A stretch of DNA of 5,765 nt, from the NCBI GenBank assembly GCA_948766235.1, contig CAQCFX010000071.1, positions 1 to 5,765 on the forward strand, written 5' to 3'. The notes beneath the pieces were generated by a model. That model saw only the letters and a list, made by a program, of their open reading frames with translations. It was not told where the DNA came from and ran no database searches. This DNA is from an uncultured Oscillospiraceae bacterium. GTDB lineage: Bacteria; Bacillota; Clostridia; Oscillospirales; Oscillospiraceae. A program made the translations under genes and the position numbers. This document shows positions 1 through 5,573 of the stretch, one piece after another; the stretch's first letter is position 1; every line of letters begins with the position of its first letter.

Positions 1-268
1 GATGTTCCTGCGGGAGGTCTTCAAGAAGAATCCCATCGACGCGCTGGATCAGGAGACCCTTTTTACCATCAACAAGTTCTTTGAGAACAACCTGAACGTG
101 TCCGAGACCGCCCGGAAGCTGTTCGTCCACCGCAACACGCTGGTGTACCGGCTGGAGAAGATTAAAAAGCTCACCGGACTGGACCTGCGGGAGTTTGACG
201 ACGCCATCACATTTAAGGTGGCGCTGATGGTCAAGAAGTACCTGGTCAGCCGGGGAATCGAATCCTGA
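1..268 (+). CDS. PucR/CdaR-family transcriptional regulator, C-terminal fragment
   Basis: This is the 3' end of a gene whose start lies left of the window; the first complete codon is at base 2 and the stop is TGA at 266-268. The ATG at base 2 is probably internal, because 88 residues hold only the DNA-binding end of the family. The visible part is a PucR-type C-terminal helix-turn-helix: an acidic helix, then NVSETARKLFVHRNTLVYRL (visible residues 32-51) and a KLTGLDL segment. The VHRNTLxYRL core is the family hallmark. Family members usually place this domain after GAF-like or other sensory regions, and regulate carbon, purine or sugar-diacid metabolism. The ligand cannot be told because the sensor part is missing. 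It lies just upstream of ftsE in the same direction, but a strong terminator and a new promoter separate them, so it is probably not in the ftsE operon. Confidence 0.87.
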   Translation, partial: MFLREVFKKNPIDALDQETLFTINKFFENNLNVSETARKLFVHRNTLVYRLEKIKKLTGLDLREFDDAITFKVALMVKKYLVSRGIES

Positions 269-276
269 AAACCGTG

Positions 277-306
277 GAAAGCCGCCCGTCCGGGCGGCTT
301 TCTTTT
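277..306 (+). terminator. Rho-independent terminator after the PucR-type gene
   Basis: The stem AAAGCCGCCCG (278-288) pairs perfectly with CGGGCGGCTTT (291-301) around a 2-base loop; in practice the loop opens to about 4 bases. G277 can also pair with C302. A short T-rich run (TTT CTTTT) follows. It begins 9 bases after the stop codon, as expected for an intrinsic terminator. Confidence 0.9.
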
Positions 307-307
307 G

Positions 308-349
308 ACGGCGCGCCTGCTGCCGAATTTTGGGAAAGCAGCCCGCCGT
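308..349 (+). repeat. Imperfect inverted repeat just upstream of the ftsE promoter
   Basis: ACGGCG (308-313) is complementary to CGCCGT (344-349), and CTGCT (317-321) to AGCAG (337-341). The two arms are interrupted by a small internal loop, and the right end sits one base before the -35 box. There is no T-run after it, so it is not a second terminator. It could be a regulator-binding site or a chance structure in GC-rich DNA. Confidence 0.35.
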
Positions 350-350
350 G

Positions 351-379
351 TTGACATGGCAGGAAATAGCCGATATAAT
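351..379 (+). promoter_or_regulatory. SigA-type consensus promoter for ftsE-ftsX operon
   Basis: The -35 box TTGACA (351-356) and -10 box TATAAT (374-379) both match the consensus exactly, with a 17-base spacer. Transcription would start near 385-387, giving a leader of about 60 bases before ftsE. Being downstream of the terminator at 277-306, it makes the ftsE group an independent transcription unit. Confidence 0.9.
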
Positions 380-434
380 AAAAAGGCTTCCGCCGGCATA
401 GAAAACGATAAAAGACAAACAGAGCAGCAGCGAT

Positions 435-441
435 GGGGAGG
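435..441 (+). promoter_or_regulatory. Ribosome binding site that fixes the ftsE start
   Basis: GGGGAGG lies 6 bases before the ATG at 448. An in-frame ATG at 433 touches this motif and has no ribosome binding site of its own, so the start at 448 is preferred. It also gives the usual FtsE N-terminus, MIRLxxVxKxY. Confidence 0.85.
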
Positions 442-447
442 CCGCCC

Positions 448-1128
448 ATGATACGATTGATCGACGTATATAAAGAATATGACAACGGGACCAAGGCGCT
501 GAAGGGGATTGACCTGCGCATTGAGGACGGGGAATTTGTGTTCCTGGTGGGTCCATCCGGCTCCGGAAAATCCACCATTATCAAGCTGCTCACCGCTGAG
601 GTCACCGCTACCCAGGGGCGGGTTATCGTCAACGGGTATAACCTGAACAACATCCGCCGCTGGCAGATTCCCCATATGCGCCGGACGCTGGGGGTTATTT
701 TCCAGGACTTCCGGCTGATTGAGAAGAAAACGGTGAAGGGCAATCTGGAGTTTGCCATGCGCACCGTGGGGGCCGGCGGCCGGGAGATGCGCAAGCGCAT
801 TCCCTACGTGCTGGACCTGGTGGGCCTGAAGGAGAAGGCGGACGCCTACCCCAACGAGATGAGCGGCGGCGAGCAGCAGCGGGTGGCCATCGCCCGGGCG
901 CTGGTGAATAACCCGCGCATGATTATTGCCGACGAGCCCACCGGCAATCTGGACCCCAAGCGCTCTTTGGAGATTATGACGCTGCTGGAGCGGATTAATT
1001 CCATGGGCACCACCGTGCTGGTGGTCACCCACGAGAAGGACCTGGTCAACCGTTTTTCCAAGCGGGTGGTGGCCATCAAGGACGGAGAAATGGTGCGTGA
1101 CGGTCAGGGAGGCTACTATAGGGTATGA
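448..1128 (+). CDS. ftsE: Cell division ATP-binding protein FtsE
   Basis: FtsE is the cytoplasmic ATPase of the FtsEX complex, which uses ATP hydrolysis to switch on peptidoglycan hydrolases outside the membrane. The 226-residue product has the normal family length and every ABC element: Walker A GPSGSGKS (35-42), Q-loop Gln86 in IFQDFRL, signature MSGGEQQR (138-145), Walker B ending in Asp162-Glu163, D-loop GNLD (166-169) and switch His195 in VVTHEKDL. The IFQDFRLIEKKTVKGNL stretch is typical of FtsE and separates it from LolD/MacB-like ATPases. Having ftsX directly downstream settles the choice. The start at 448 is chosen for the GGGGAGG site; a start at 433 would add five residues (MGRPP). 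The TGA stop overlaps the ftsX ATG (ATGA), indicating translational coupling. It is the first gene of the operon behind a consensus promoter. Confidence 0.97.
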   Translation: MIRLIDVYKEYDNGTKALKGIDLRIEDGEFVFLVGPSGSGKSTIIKLLTAEVTATQGRVIVNGYNLNNIRRWQIPHMRRTLGVIFQDFRLIEKKTVKGNLEFAMRTVGAGGREMRKRIPYVLDLVGLKEKADAYPNEMSGGEQQRVAIARALVNNPRMIIADEPTGNLDPKRSLEIMTLLERINSMGTTVLVVTHEKDLVNRFSKRVVAIKDGEMVRDGQGGYYRV

Positions 1129-2015
1129 GACAAGGATTCAACATAGGGTATTTTTTTAAAGAAGGTTTTCTAAGCGTATTCTCCCACGGACTGATGTCCT
1201 TTGCCGCCGTGTGCATGATTGTGGCCTGTCTCATCATCATGGGCTCCTTTTCCCTGCTGGCCATGAACGTGGATGAGAATTTGAAGCAGCTGGAGGATGA
1301 GAACGAGTTTTTGGCCTATATCGACGAGAACTATACGGAATATGAAATCAACAATCTGATGAAGCGCGTGCAGGCGCTGGACAACGTGGCCTCGGTGAAG
1401 TTTGTCACCAAGGAGGAGGCCAAGGCCGTGTTTCTGGAGGACCACGAGGGGGAGGGGCTGTACGCCAACATCCCGGACGACGTGTTCCGGGACCGGCTGT
1501 CCATCCATGTGGTGGACCTGGCCCGCTTTACCGAGACGGTGGAGGCGGTGCGCGCCCTGGAGGGCGTGGCCAACTACCGGGCCGAGGGTGAGCTGGCCGA
1601 GGGCTTTGTGGCGGTGCGCAACGCCGTCACCGCCGTGGCCTGGGTGCTCATCGCCATTTTGGCGGCAGTGTCCCTGTTTATCATCGCCAACACCATCCGC
1701 CTGGCCACCTTTGCCCGGCGGGAGGAGATTGCCATCATGAAGATGTGCGGCGCCACCGACGGCTTTGTGCGCGGACCCTTCGTAGTGGAGGGGCTGATTC
1801 TGGGCCTGATGGGGGCGGCGGTGGCGTTTGTGCTCCAGTGGGCGGTGTACGCCGCGGTGTGCCGGGCGTTTGTGAACAGCGGCGCGGTCACGCTGTTTCA
1901 CCTGATGGAGTTCCGGGAAATCTGGGGCCGGGTGCTGAGCGTATTTCTGCTGTCCGGCGCCGGCATCGGCGCGGTGGGCTCCGGCTTTGCCATCCGCCGG
2001 TTCCTCCAGGTCTGA
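1125..2015 (+). CDS. ftsX: Cell division protein FtsX (permease-like subunit)
   Basis: FtsX is the membrane half of FtsEX and passes the ATPase signal to a wall hydrolase on the outer face. The 296-residue protein shows the standard topology: a short cytoplasmic N-terminus (GYFFKEGFLSVFSHGLMS), TM1 about 22-47, a large extracellular domain about 48-165 rich in acidic residues, TM2 about 168-190, TM3 about 218-246 and TM4 about 268-288. The cytoplasmic loop after TM2 holds the conserved block IRLATFARREEIAIMKMCGA (191-210), the region expected to contact FtsE. The extracellular domain is where PcsB- or CwlO-type partners bind, and such a partner is the next gene. The ATG overlaps the ftsE stop by 4 bases. 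GGGAGG at 1107-1112 is 12 bases upstream, longer than ideal, so translation probably depends partly on coupling to ftsE. A run of seven T lies in codons 9-11. Confidence 0.96.
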   Translation: MRQGFNIGYFFKEGFLSVFSHGLMSFAAVCMIVACLIIMGSFSLLAMNVDENLKQLEDENEFLAYIDENYTEYEINNLMKRVQALDNVASVKFVTKEEAKAVFLEDHEGEGLYANIPDDVFRDRLSIHVVDLARFTETVEAVRALEGVANYRAEGELAEGFVAVRNAVTAVAWVLIAILAAVSLFIIANTIRLATFARREEIAIMKMCGATDGFVRGPFVVEGLILGLMGAAVAFVLQWAVYAAVCRAFVNSGAVTLFHLMEFREIWGRVLSVFLLSGAGIGAVGSGFAIRRFLQV

Positions 2016-2016
2016 C

Positions 2017-2022
2017 AGGAGG
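2017..2022 (+). promoter_or_regulatory. Ribosome binding site that fixes the M23 gene start
   Basis: AGGAGG sits 6 bases before the ATG at 2029 and just after the ftsX stop. It argues against the in-frame ATG at 1987, which lies inside ftsX and would add a 14-residue Arg/Ser-rich extension in front of an otherwise normal signal peptide. Confidence 0.88.
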
Positions 2023-2028
2023 CGTGAT

Positions 2029-3279
2029 ATGAGCAAGAAGATACAGAGAATTATCGTCATCTGTCTGGCGGCGGCGCTGCTGCTGACCATCCTTGTGCCC
2101 GCCCTGAGCATGGTGGCCCGGGCCACGGTGACCCAGGGGGATATTCAGAATATCAAAAACGAGCTGAGCGACATCAAGCAGCAGAAGAAGGAGGCCGAGG
2201 AGAAGCTGGCGGCCATCCGCAACGATTTGAGCAAGGCCAAGGACCAGATGGCGCTCATTGAGGCGAATATCGCGCTCACCGAGTCAGAAATCAGCACCAG
2301 CCAAATGCTGCTGAGCCGGTATGACCAGCAGATTGCCGACAAGGAGCAGGAGATTTTGGAGCTGGAGGCCCAGCAGGCCGAGCAGCGGGAGGAGTTCTAC
2401 CGGCAGGTGCGCTGGATGGAGGAGACGGGCAGCGTGTCCTACCTGTCCATTCTGTTCCAGGCGTCCTCCTTCTCCGAGCTGTTGGATTACGCTATGCTCA
2501 TCACCGATATCATGGAATACTCCGACCGCATCATCAAGCGGCTGGAGGCCACCGAGGCGGAGCTGGGCGTGGCCAAGGACGAACTCCAGACCAGCCGGAA
2601 TGAGCAGGCCGAGGTTCAGGCGGAGCTGGAGGGGCAGATGGCGGAGCTGGAAACCAACCGAGCAAGCCAGTATGCCCTGCTTCAGCAGATTGCCGCGTCG
2701 GAGAGCGAGGCGGCGGCGGAGGCCAAGGAGCTGGCGGACAGCGAGGCTAAGATCAATAAGGAGCTGAAGGAGGCGGAGCGCAAGTACGCCGCCCAGATTG
2801 CCGCGCTGAACAGTCAGGCCAACATGACCAGCGGGAACTGGTATTGGCCCCTGCCCGGGCGGTATAAGATTTCCTCCCTGTTTGGCGGGCGCATCGACCC
2901 CATCAACGGCCGGCCGGACAACCACACCGGCACCGATATTCCCGCCCCCGGCGGCACGCCCATCTACGCCGCCCAGAACGGGGTGGTCACCACAGTGAAC
3001 GCCAACCGGTACGCCTCGTCCTACGGCTACTACTGCATCATCAACCACGGCAACGGCTACGCCACCCTGTACGCCCACCAAAACCAGGTGCCCATCGTGA
3101 AAGAGGGCCAGACGGTACAGAAGGGGCAGGTCATTGGCTACGTGGGCTCCACCGGCCGGTCCACCGGGAACCACCTGCACTTCGAGCTGCGGGTGAACGG
3201 CGTGCGGGGGGATGTGCTGCGGCTCTATCCCGGCATGACCTTTACCTCCCCCAAGGGAGGAACCATCAAGGGCGGATAA
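2029..3279 (+). CDS. Secreted coiled-coil M23 (LytM) peptidoglycan hydrolase, FtsEX partner
   Basis: This is probably the wall hydrolase controlled by FtsEX, filling the role of EnvC in proteobacteria or PcsB/CwlO in Firmicutes. From the start at 2029 the product is 416 residues. It has a signal peptide (MSKK, hydrophobic core about 8-28, possible cleavage after ARA at 30-32), then a long Glu/Gln/Lys/Ala-rich coiled coil about 36-265. This is broken near 133-170 by the segment SVSYLSILFQASSFSELLDY, typical of the helical hairpin in PcsB/CwlO-like proteins. The C-terminal M23 domain spans about 272-395. It keeps the zinc-binding set HTGTD (His299, Asp303) and HLH (His382, His384), plus His350 in LYAHQ. 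EnvC itself is degenerate at such sites, so this protein is predicted to cleave peptidoglycan cross-links directly; that is inference. The short Gly/Lys-rich tail is unremarkable. It follows ftsX by 13 bases with its own strong AGGAGG and is surely cotranscribed. Confidence 0.94.
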   Translation: MSKKIQRIIVICLAAALLLTILVPALSMVARATVTQGDIQNIKNELSDIKQQKKEAEEKLAAIRNDLSKAKDQMALIEANIALTESEISTSQMLLSRYDQQIADKEQEILELEAQQAEQREEFYRQVRWMEETGSVSYLSILFQASSFSELLDYAMLITDIMEYSDRIIKRLEATEAELGVAKDELQTSRNEQAEVQAELEGQMAELETNRASQYALLQQIAASESEAAAEAKELADSEAKINKELKEAERKYAAQIAALNSQANMTSGNWYWPLPGRYKISSLFGGRIDPINGRPDNHTGTDIPAPGGTPIYAAQNGVVTTVNANRYASSYGYYCIINHGNGYATLYAHQNQVPIVKEGQTVQKGQVIGYVGSTGRSTGNHLHFELRVNGVRGDVLRLYPGMTFTSPKGGTIKGG

Positions 3280-3301
3280 GGCGGCATTTTACATTCGGGT
3301 A

Positions 3302-3331
3302 AGGGGCGCGGGGGACACCCGCGCCCTTCTG
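3302..3331 (+). terminator. Hairpin after the M23 gene; weak or partial terminator
   Basis: GGGCGCGGG (3304-3312) pairs perfectly with CCCGCGCCC (3318-3326) around GGACA; A3302-T3328 and a G-T pair extend the stem. Only TTCTGATT follows, so the U-tract is poor. I see no convincing promoter between this hairpin and the S41 gene at 3380, so some readthrough into that gene is plausible. Confidence 0.6.
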
Positions 3332-3379
3332 ATTCATGGCCGGCGGCCAAACGGACAAAATCTGCGGGGGGTTTGAATC

Positions 3380-4549
3380 ATGGAGGAACAACGGGTGCGG
3401 GAGCGGAACAGGCAGCGCGGGCGCCTGCCGGGCTGGGCAAAGATTCTTTTGACGGTGCTTGTCACCCTGGCCGTGTCCACGGGGCTGTGGTGCCTTGCCC
3501 TGGGAGGCGGCGGCCTGGCCCTGGTGGAGACCTATCTGCTGGGCCGCTTCGCCTTTGTGGACACCCAGGCGGACCTGGACGGGGCCGTGGACAAAGCGCT
3601 GGCCGCCTTTGTGGACGGCCTGGGCGACCGCTGGTCCTACTACCTGGACGCGGAGGGCTACAAGGCCAACAAGGAGCGCCGGGCCAACAGCTATGTGGGC
3701 GTTGGGGTCACGGTGAACTACACCCGGGAGGAGGGGCTGCTGGTGCAGTCCGTCACCCAGGGCGGGCCCGCGGAGCAGGCGGGCGTTGTGCCCGGAGATA
3801 TCATCACCGCAGTGGACGGCGTGTCCATCGCGGGAGAAAACCAAGCCCAGGGTACGGACCTGATTCTGGGGGAGGCGGGCACCCAGGTGACGCTCACCCT
3901 GCTGGGAGAGGACGGAGCCAGCCGAGAGGTCACCTGCACCCGGGCCACGCTGCGCAATTCCTCGGCGCGGGGAAAAATGCTGGAGGGAAACATCGGCTAC
4001 GTGAAGCTGGACAATTTCTACTCCGGCGCGGCGGACAGCTTTGCCCAGGAGGTGGACGCCCTGGTGGAGCAGGGGGCGGTGGGCCTCATTGTGGACGTGC
4101 GCAGCGACCCGGGGGGCTATGTGACCGAGCTGGAGAAAATTTTGGACTATCTGCTGCCCGAGGGGCCGGTGTTTACCCACAGCCCCCGGTGGTGGTTTAC
4201 ATCTGTAACCCAGTCGGATGGGGAGTGCGTGGAGCTGCCCATGGCGGCGCTGGTGAACGCCGGCACCTACTCCGCGGCGGAGCTGCTGGCCGCCCAGCTG
4301 CGGGAGAGCGTGAACGCCCCCATCGTGGGTGAGGTGACCTCGGGAAAGGGGTACTCTCAGGTGACCTTCCCCCTGCCCAACGGCGGCGGGGTGGGGATAT
4401 CCACCGCCACCTACTGCACCGGCAGCGGCCGCTCCCTCATCGGCGAGGGAATTGTCCCCGACGTGGAGCTGGCGCTGAACGAGGGCGCGGTGCTGGGCGG
4501 GGAGGACGACAACCAGCTTCAGGCGGCCATTGAGCTGCTGACAAAGTAA
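3380..4549 (+). CDS. Membrane-anchored S41 C-terminal processing protease (CtpA/Prc type)
   Basis: This is a serine protease with a Ser-Lys dyad that trims or degrades proteins outside the membrane. The 389-residue product has a basic cytoplasmic tail (1-20), one membrane segment about 20-43, and the family cap segment GLGDRWSYYL (80-89). A PDZ domain follows at about 104-185 (YVGVGV, GPAEQAGVVPGDIITAVDG), then the S41 core about 200-362. Core motifs are IGYVKLDNFY, VDVRSDPGG (238-246), the nucleophile Ser298 in NAGTYSAAE, and Lys323 in SGKG. The 25-residue Ser-Lys spacing matches the Prc/CtpA dyad, so it should be active. No C-terminal peptidoglycan-binding domain is present. Only a G-run (3366-3371), 8 bases upstream, serves as ribosome binding site. 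In Bacillus subtilis ctpB also lies beside ftsEX (from memory), so the placement is conserved. Substrate unknown; the adjacent M23 hydrolase is one candidate. Confidence 0.94.
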   Translation: MEEQRVRERNRQRGRLPGWAKILLTVLVTLAVSTGLWCLALGGGGLALVETYLLGRFAFVDTQADLDGAVDKALAAFVDGLGDRWSYYLDAEGYKANKERRANSYVGVGVTVNYTREEGLLVQSVTQGGPAEQAGVVPGDIITAVDGVSIAGENQAQGTDLILGEAGTQVTLTLLGEDGASREVTCTRATLRNSSARGKMLEGNIGYVKLDNFYSGAADSFAQEVDALVEQGAVGLIVDVRSDPGGYVTELEKILDYLLPEGPVFTHSPRWWFTSVTQSDGECVELPMAALVNAGTYSAAELLAAQLRESVNAPIVGEVTSGKGYSQVTFPLPNGGGVGISTATYCTGSGRSLIGEGIVPDVELALNEGAVLGGEDDNQLQAAIELLTK

Positions 4550-4585
4550 AAAAGGCCCCCGCTCAAGCGAGCGGGGGCCTTTCGC
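4548..4585. terminator. Bidirectional terminator between the S41 and degV-family genes
   Basis: A 14-bp perfect stem, AAAGGCCCCCGCTC (4551-4564) with GAGCGGGGGCCTTT (4569-4582), encloses the loop AAGC. It lies right between the TAA of the S41 gene (4547-4549) and the stop of the minus-strand gene (4588-4590). Six A at 4548-4553 give a good U-tract for minus-strand transcripts, while the plus-strand tract is only TTTC. It should therefore stop the minus-strand gene most strongly. Confidence 0.92.
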
Positions 4586-4587
4586 AA

Positions 4588-5424
4588 TCATTTCCGAAGG
4601 AAAGAAATACCCAGGGTGTTGGGGCCGCAGTGGCAGGAAATGGTGGAGCCGGCCACGGCGGTGAGCACCTCCTGGAAGCCGAACTGCCGCATCATGGCGC
4701 ACACCGCTTCGGGGATGGCGGGGTCGCAGCGGGTGTGGACCACAAAAACCCGGTCCAGAGATACGTCCTTGCCCTTGATTTGGTCCAGCACATAGTCGGA
4801 GAGCACCTTGTCAAAGGCGCCCCGGTACTTTTTGCCCACGGTCATCTTGCCGTCGGCCAGCACAATGCAGGGCTTGAGCTTGAGCAGGTTGGCCCCCAGG
4901 GCCACCACCGACGAGCACCGGCCGCCCTTGGCCAGGTAATCCAGCTTGTCCACCACAAAGGTGGTGTCCACCCGGTCCACCATGCCGTTCAGCATGGACA
5001 AAATGTCCTGGATGGAATCGCCCCGTTCAGCGGCCATGGCGGCCTCCAGCGCCAGCAGGCCCTGGCCCACGGTGAGGTTGCGGGAGTCCACCACATATAC
5101 GTTGGAGAATTCCTCCGCCGCCACCAGGGCGTTTTGATAGCAGCAGGAGAACTCGCTGCCGATGGTGATGTGGAGCACCGCGTCGTACTGGGGGGAGAGC
5201 TGGGCGAACAGCTCCTGGTAGTCGGCGATGTTCACTGCGGCGGTGGAGGGCAGAGCGCCGCCCCCCTCCACATGGCGGAAGATGTCCTCCGGGCCGGTCT
5301 CCACGCCGTCGCGGTAGGTGCCGCCGCCAAAGGAGACATAGAGGGGAACCATGGTGATTTGATAGCGCTCCAGCAGCTGGACGGGCAGGTCGCAGGTGCT
5401 GGTGGCGGTGACTTTAATGGACAT
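4588..5424 (-). CDS. DegV family protein (FakB-like fatty-acid-binding protein)
   Basis: DegV-family proteins bind a fatty acid in a deep pocket; the FakB members hand it to the kinase FakA for phosphorylation and entry into phospholipids. The 278-residue product has the usual length and features: TSTCDLP near the N-terminus, PSTAAVN with Thr61, ITIGSEFSCCYQNA with Ser93, YVVDSRNLTVGQG (110-122), a LDYLAKGGR loop ending in Arg169, and STISCHCGPNTLG with His265. Thr61, Ser93, Arg169 and His265 match, from memory, the residues contacting the lipid head group. Cysteines stand next to Ser93, Arg169 and His265, which is noteworthy. The start at 5424 is chosen for GGAGGT seven bases upstream; a start at 5442 would lie only a few bases after the likely transcription start and overlap this site. 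No fakA/dak gene is visible, so the fatty-acid role is inferred from the family. Monocistronic by its own promoter and terminator. Confidence 0.95.
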   Translation of the reverse strand: MSIKVTATSTCDLPVQLLERYQITMVPLYVSFGGGTYRDGVETGPEDIFRHVEGGGALPSTAAVNIADYQELFAQLSPQYDAVLHITIGSEFSCCYQNALVAAEEFSNVYVVDSRNLTVGQGLLALEAAMAAERGDSIQDILSMLNGMVDRVDTTFVVDKLDYLAKGGRCSSVVALGANLLKLKPCIVLADGKMTVGKKYRGAFDKVLSDYVLDQIKGKDVSLDRVFVVHTRCDPAIPEAVCAMMRQFGFQEVLTAVAGSTISCHCGPNTLGISFLRK

Positions 5425-5431
5425 GAAAAGG

Positions 5432-5437
5432 ACCTCC
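5432..5437 (-). promoter_or_regulatory. Ribosome binding site that fixes the degV-family start
   Basis: On the minus strand GGAGGT lies 7 bases before the ATG at 5424. An in-frame ATG at 5442 lies upstream of this motif and has no comparable site, so it is rejected. Confidence 0.87.
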
Positions 5438-5454
5438 GTCAAAAAGGTTACCCC

Positions 5455-5483
5455 ATTGTATCAGAGGCGGCGGGGAATTGCAA
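5455..5483 (-). promoter_or_regulatory. Promoter of the degV-family gene with extended -10
   Basis: Read on the minus strand, TTGCAA (5478-5483) is the -35 box and TACAAT (5455-5460) the -10 box, with a 17-base spacer. TGA directly before the -10 box makes an extended -10 (TGnTACAAT). Transcription should start near 5448, leaving a leader of about 24 bases. Confidence 0.8.
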
Positions 5484-5505
5484 GGGAAGAAATGGATAAG
5501 GAATC

Positions 5506-5518
5506 CTGTCACGGACAG
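5506..5518. repeat. Inverted repeat CTGTC-ACG-GACAG in the divergent gap
   Basis: CTGTC (5506-5510) and GACAG (5514-5518) form a perfect 5-bp dyad around ACG. It lies about 23 bases upstream of the degV-family -35 box, in the shared region between the divergent genes. It may be an operator half shared by both genes, or chance. Confidence 0.3.
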
Positions 5519-5573
5519 CAAAGTGTTTGGATTTTTTACAAGGGGCGCAGGACAGACAAGGGCGGCGGGCATA

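Noticed and set aside
433..447. Upstream ATG as the ftsE start
   Set aside because: It touches the GGGGAGG motif that serves the ATG at 448, and the extra MGRPP residues are not typical of FtsE.
269..447. Riboswitch or small RNA in the gap before ftsE
   Set aside because: The gap is explained by a terminator, a promoter and a short leader. I see no conserved riboswitch core, and a roughly 60-base A-rich leader is too short for most classes.
49..1032. 327-codon minus-strand open frame across the PucR-type gene, promoter and ftsE
   Set aside because: It crosses a terminator and a consensus promoter and has no family motif; it is a shadow of the plus-strand genes.
1170..2126. 318-codon minus-strand open frame over ftsX
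   Set aside because: His- and Gln-rich low-complexity translation, antisense to an intact ftsX with clear membrane segments; no ribosome binding site of note.
2284..3180. 298-codon minus-strand open frame over the M23 gene
   Set aside because: Leu/Gly/Val-rich shadow of the coiled coil and peptidase codons; no domain evidence.
3373..4332. Plus-strand open frame overlapping the S41 gene in another frame
   Set aside because: Gly/Arg/Pro-rich composition typical of a wrong frame; the S41 frame explains the region fully.
3266..4702. 478-codon open frame on the minus strand, longer than the gene it covers
   Set aside because: It is His/Gly/Pro/Arg-rich with no recognisable motif and lies antisense to the S41 gene, whose frame carries the catalytic Ser-Lys dyad and PDZ domain. 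It also reads through the shared terminator. It is a by-product of G+C-rich third positions.
4630..5499. Long plus-strand frame antisense to the degV-family gene
   Set aside because: Gly/His/Val-rich shadow translation; the minus-strand frame has every DegV landmark in order and a fitting promoter and terminator.
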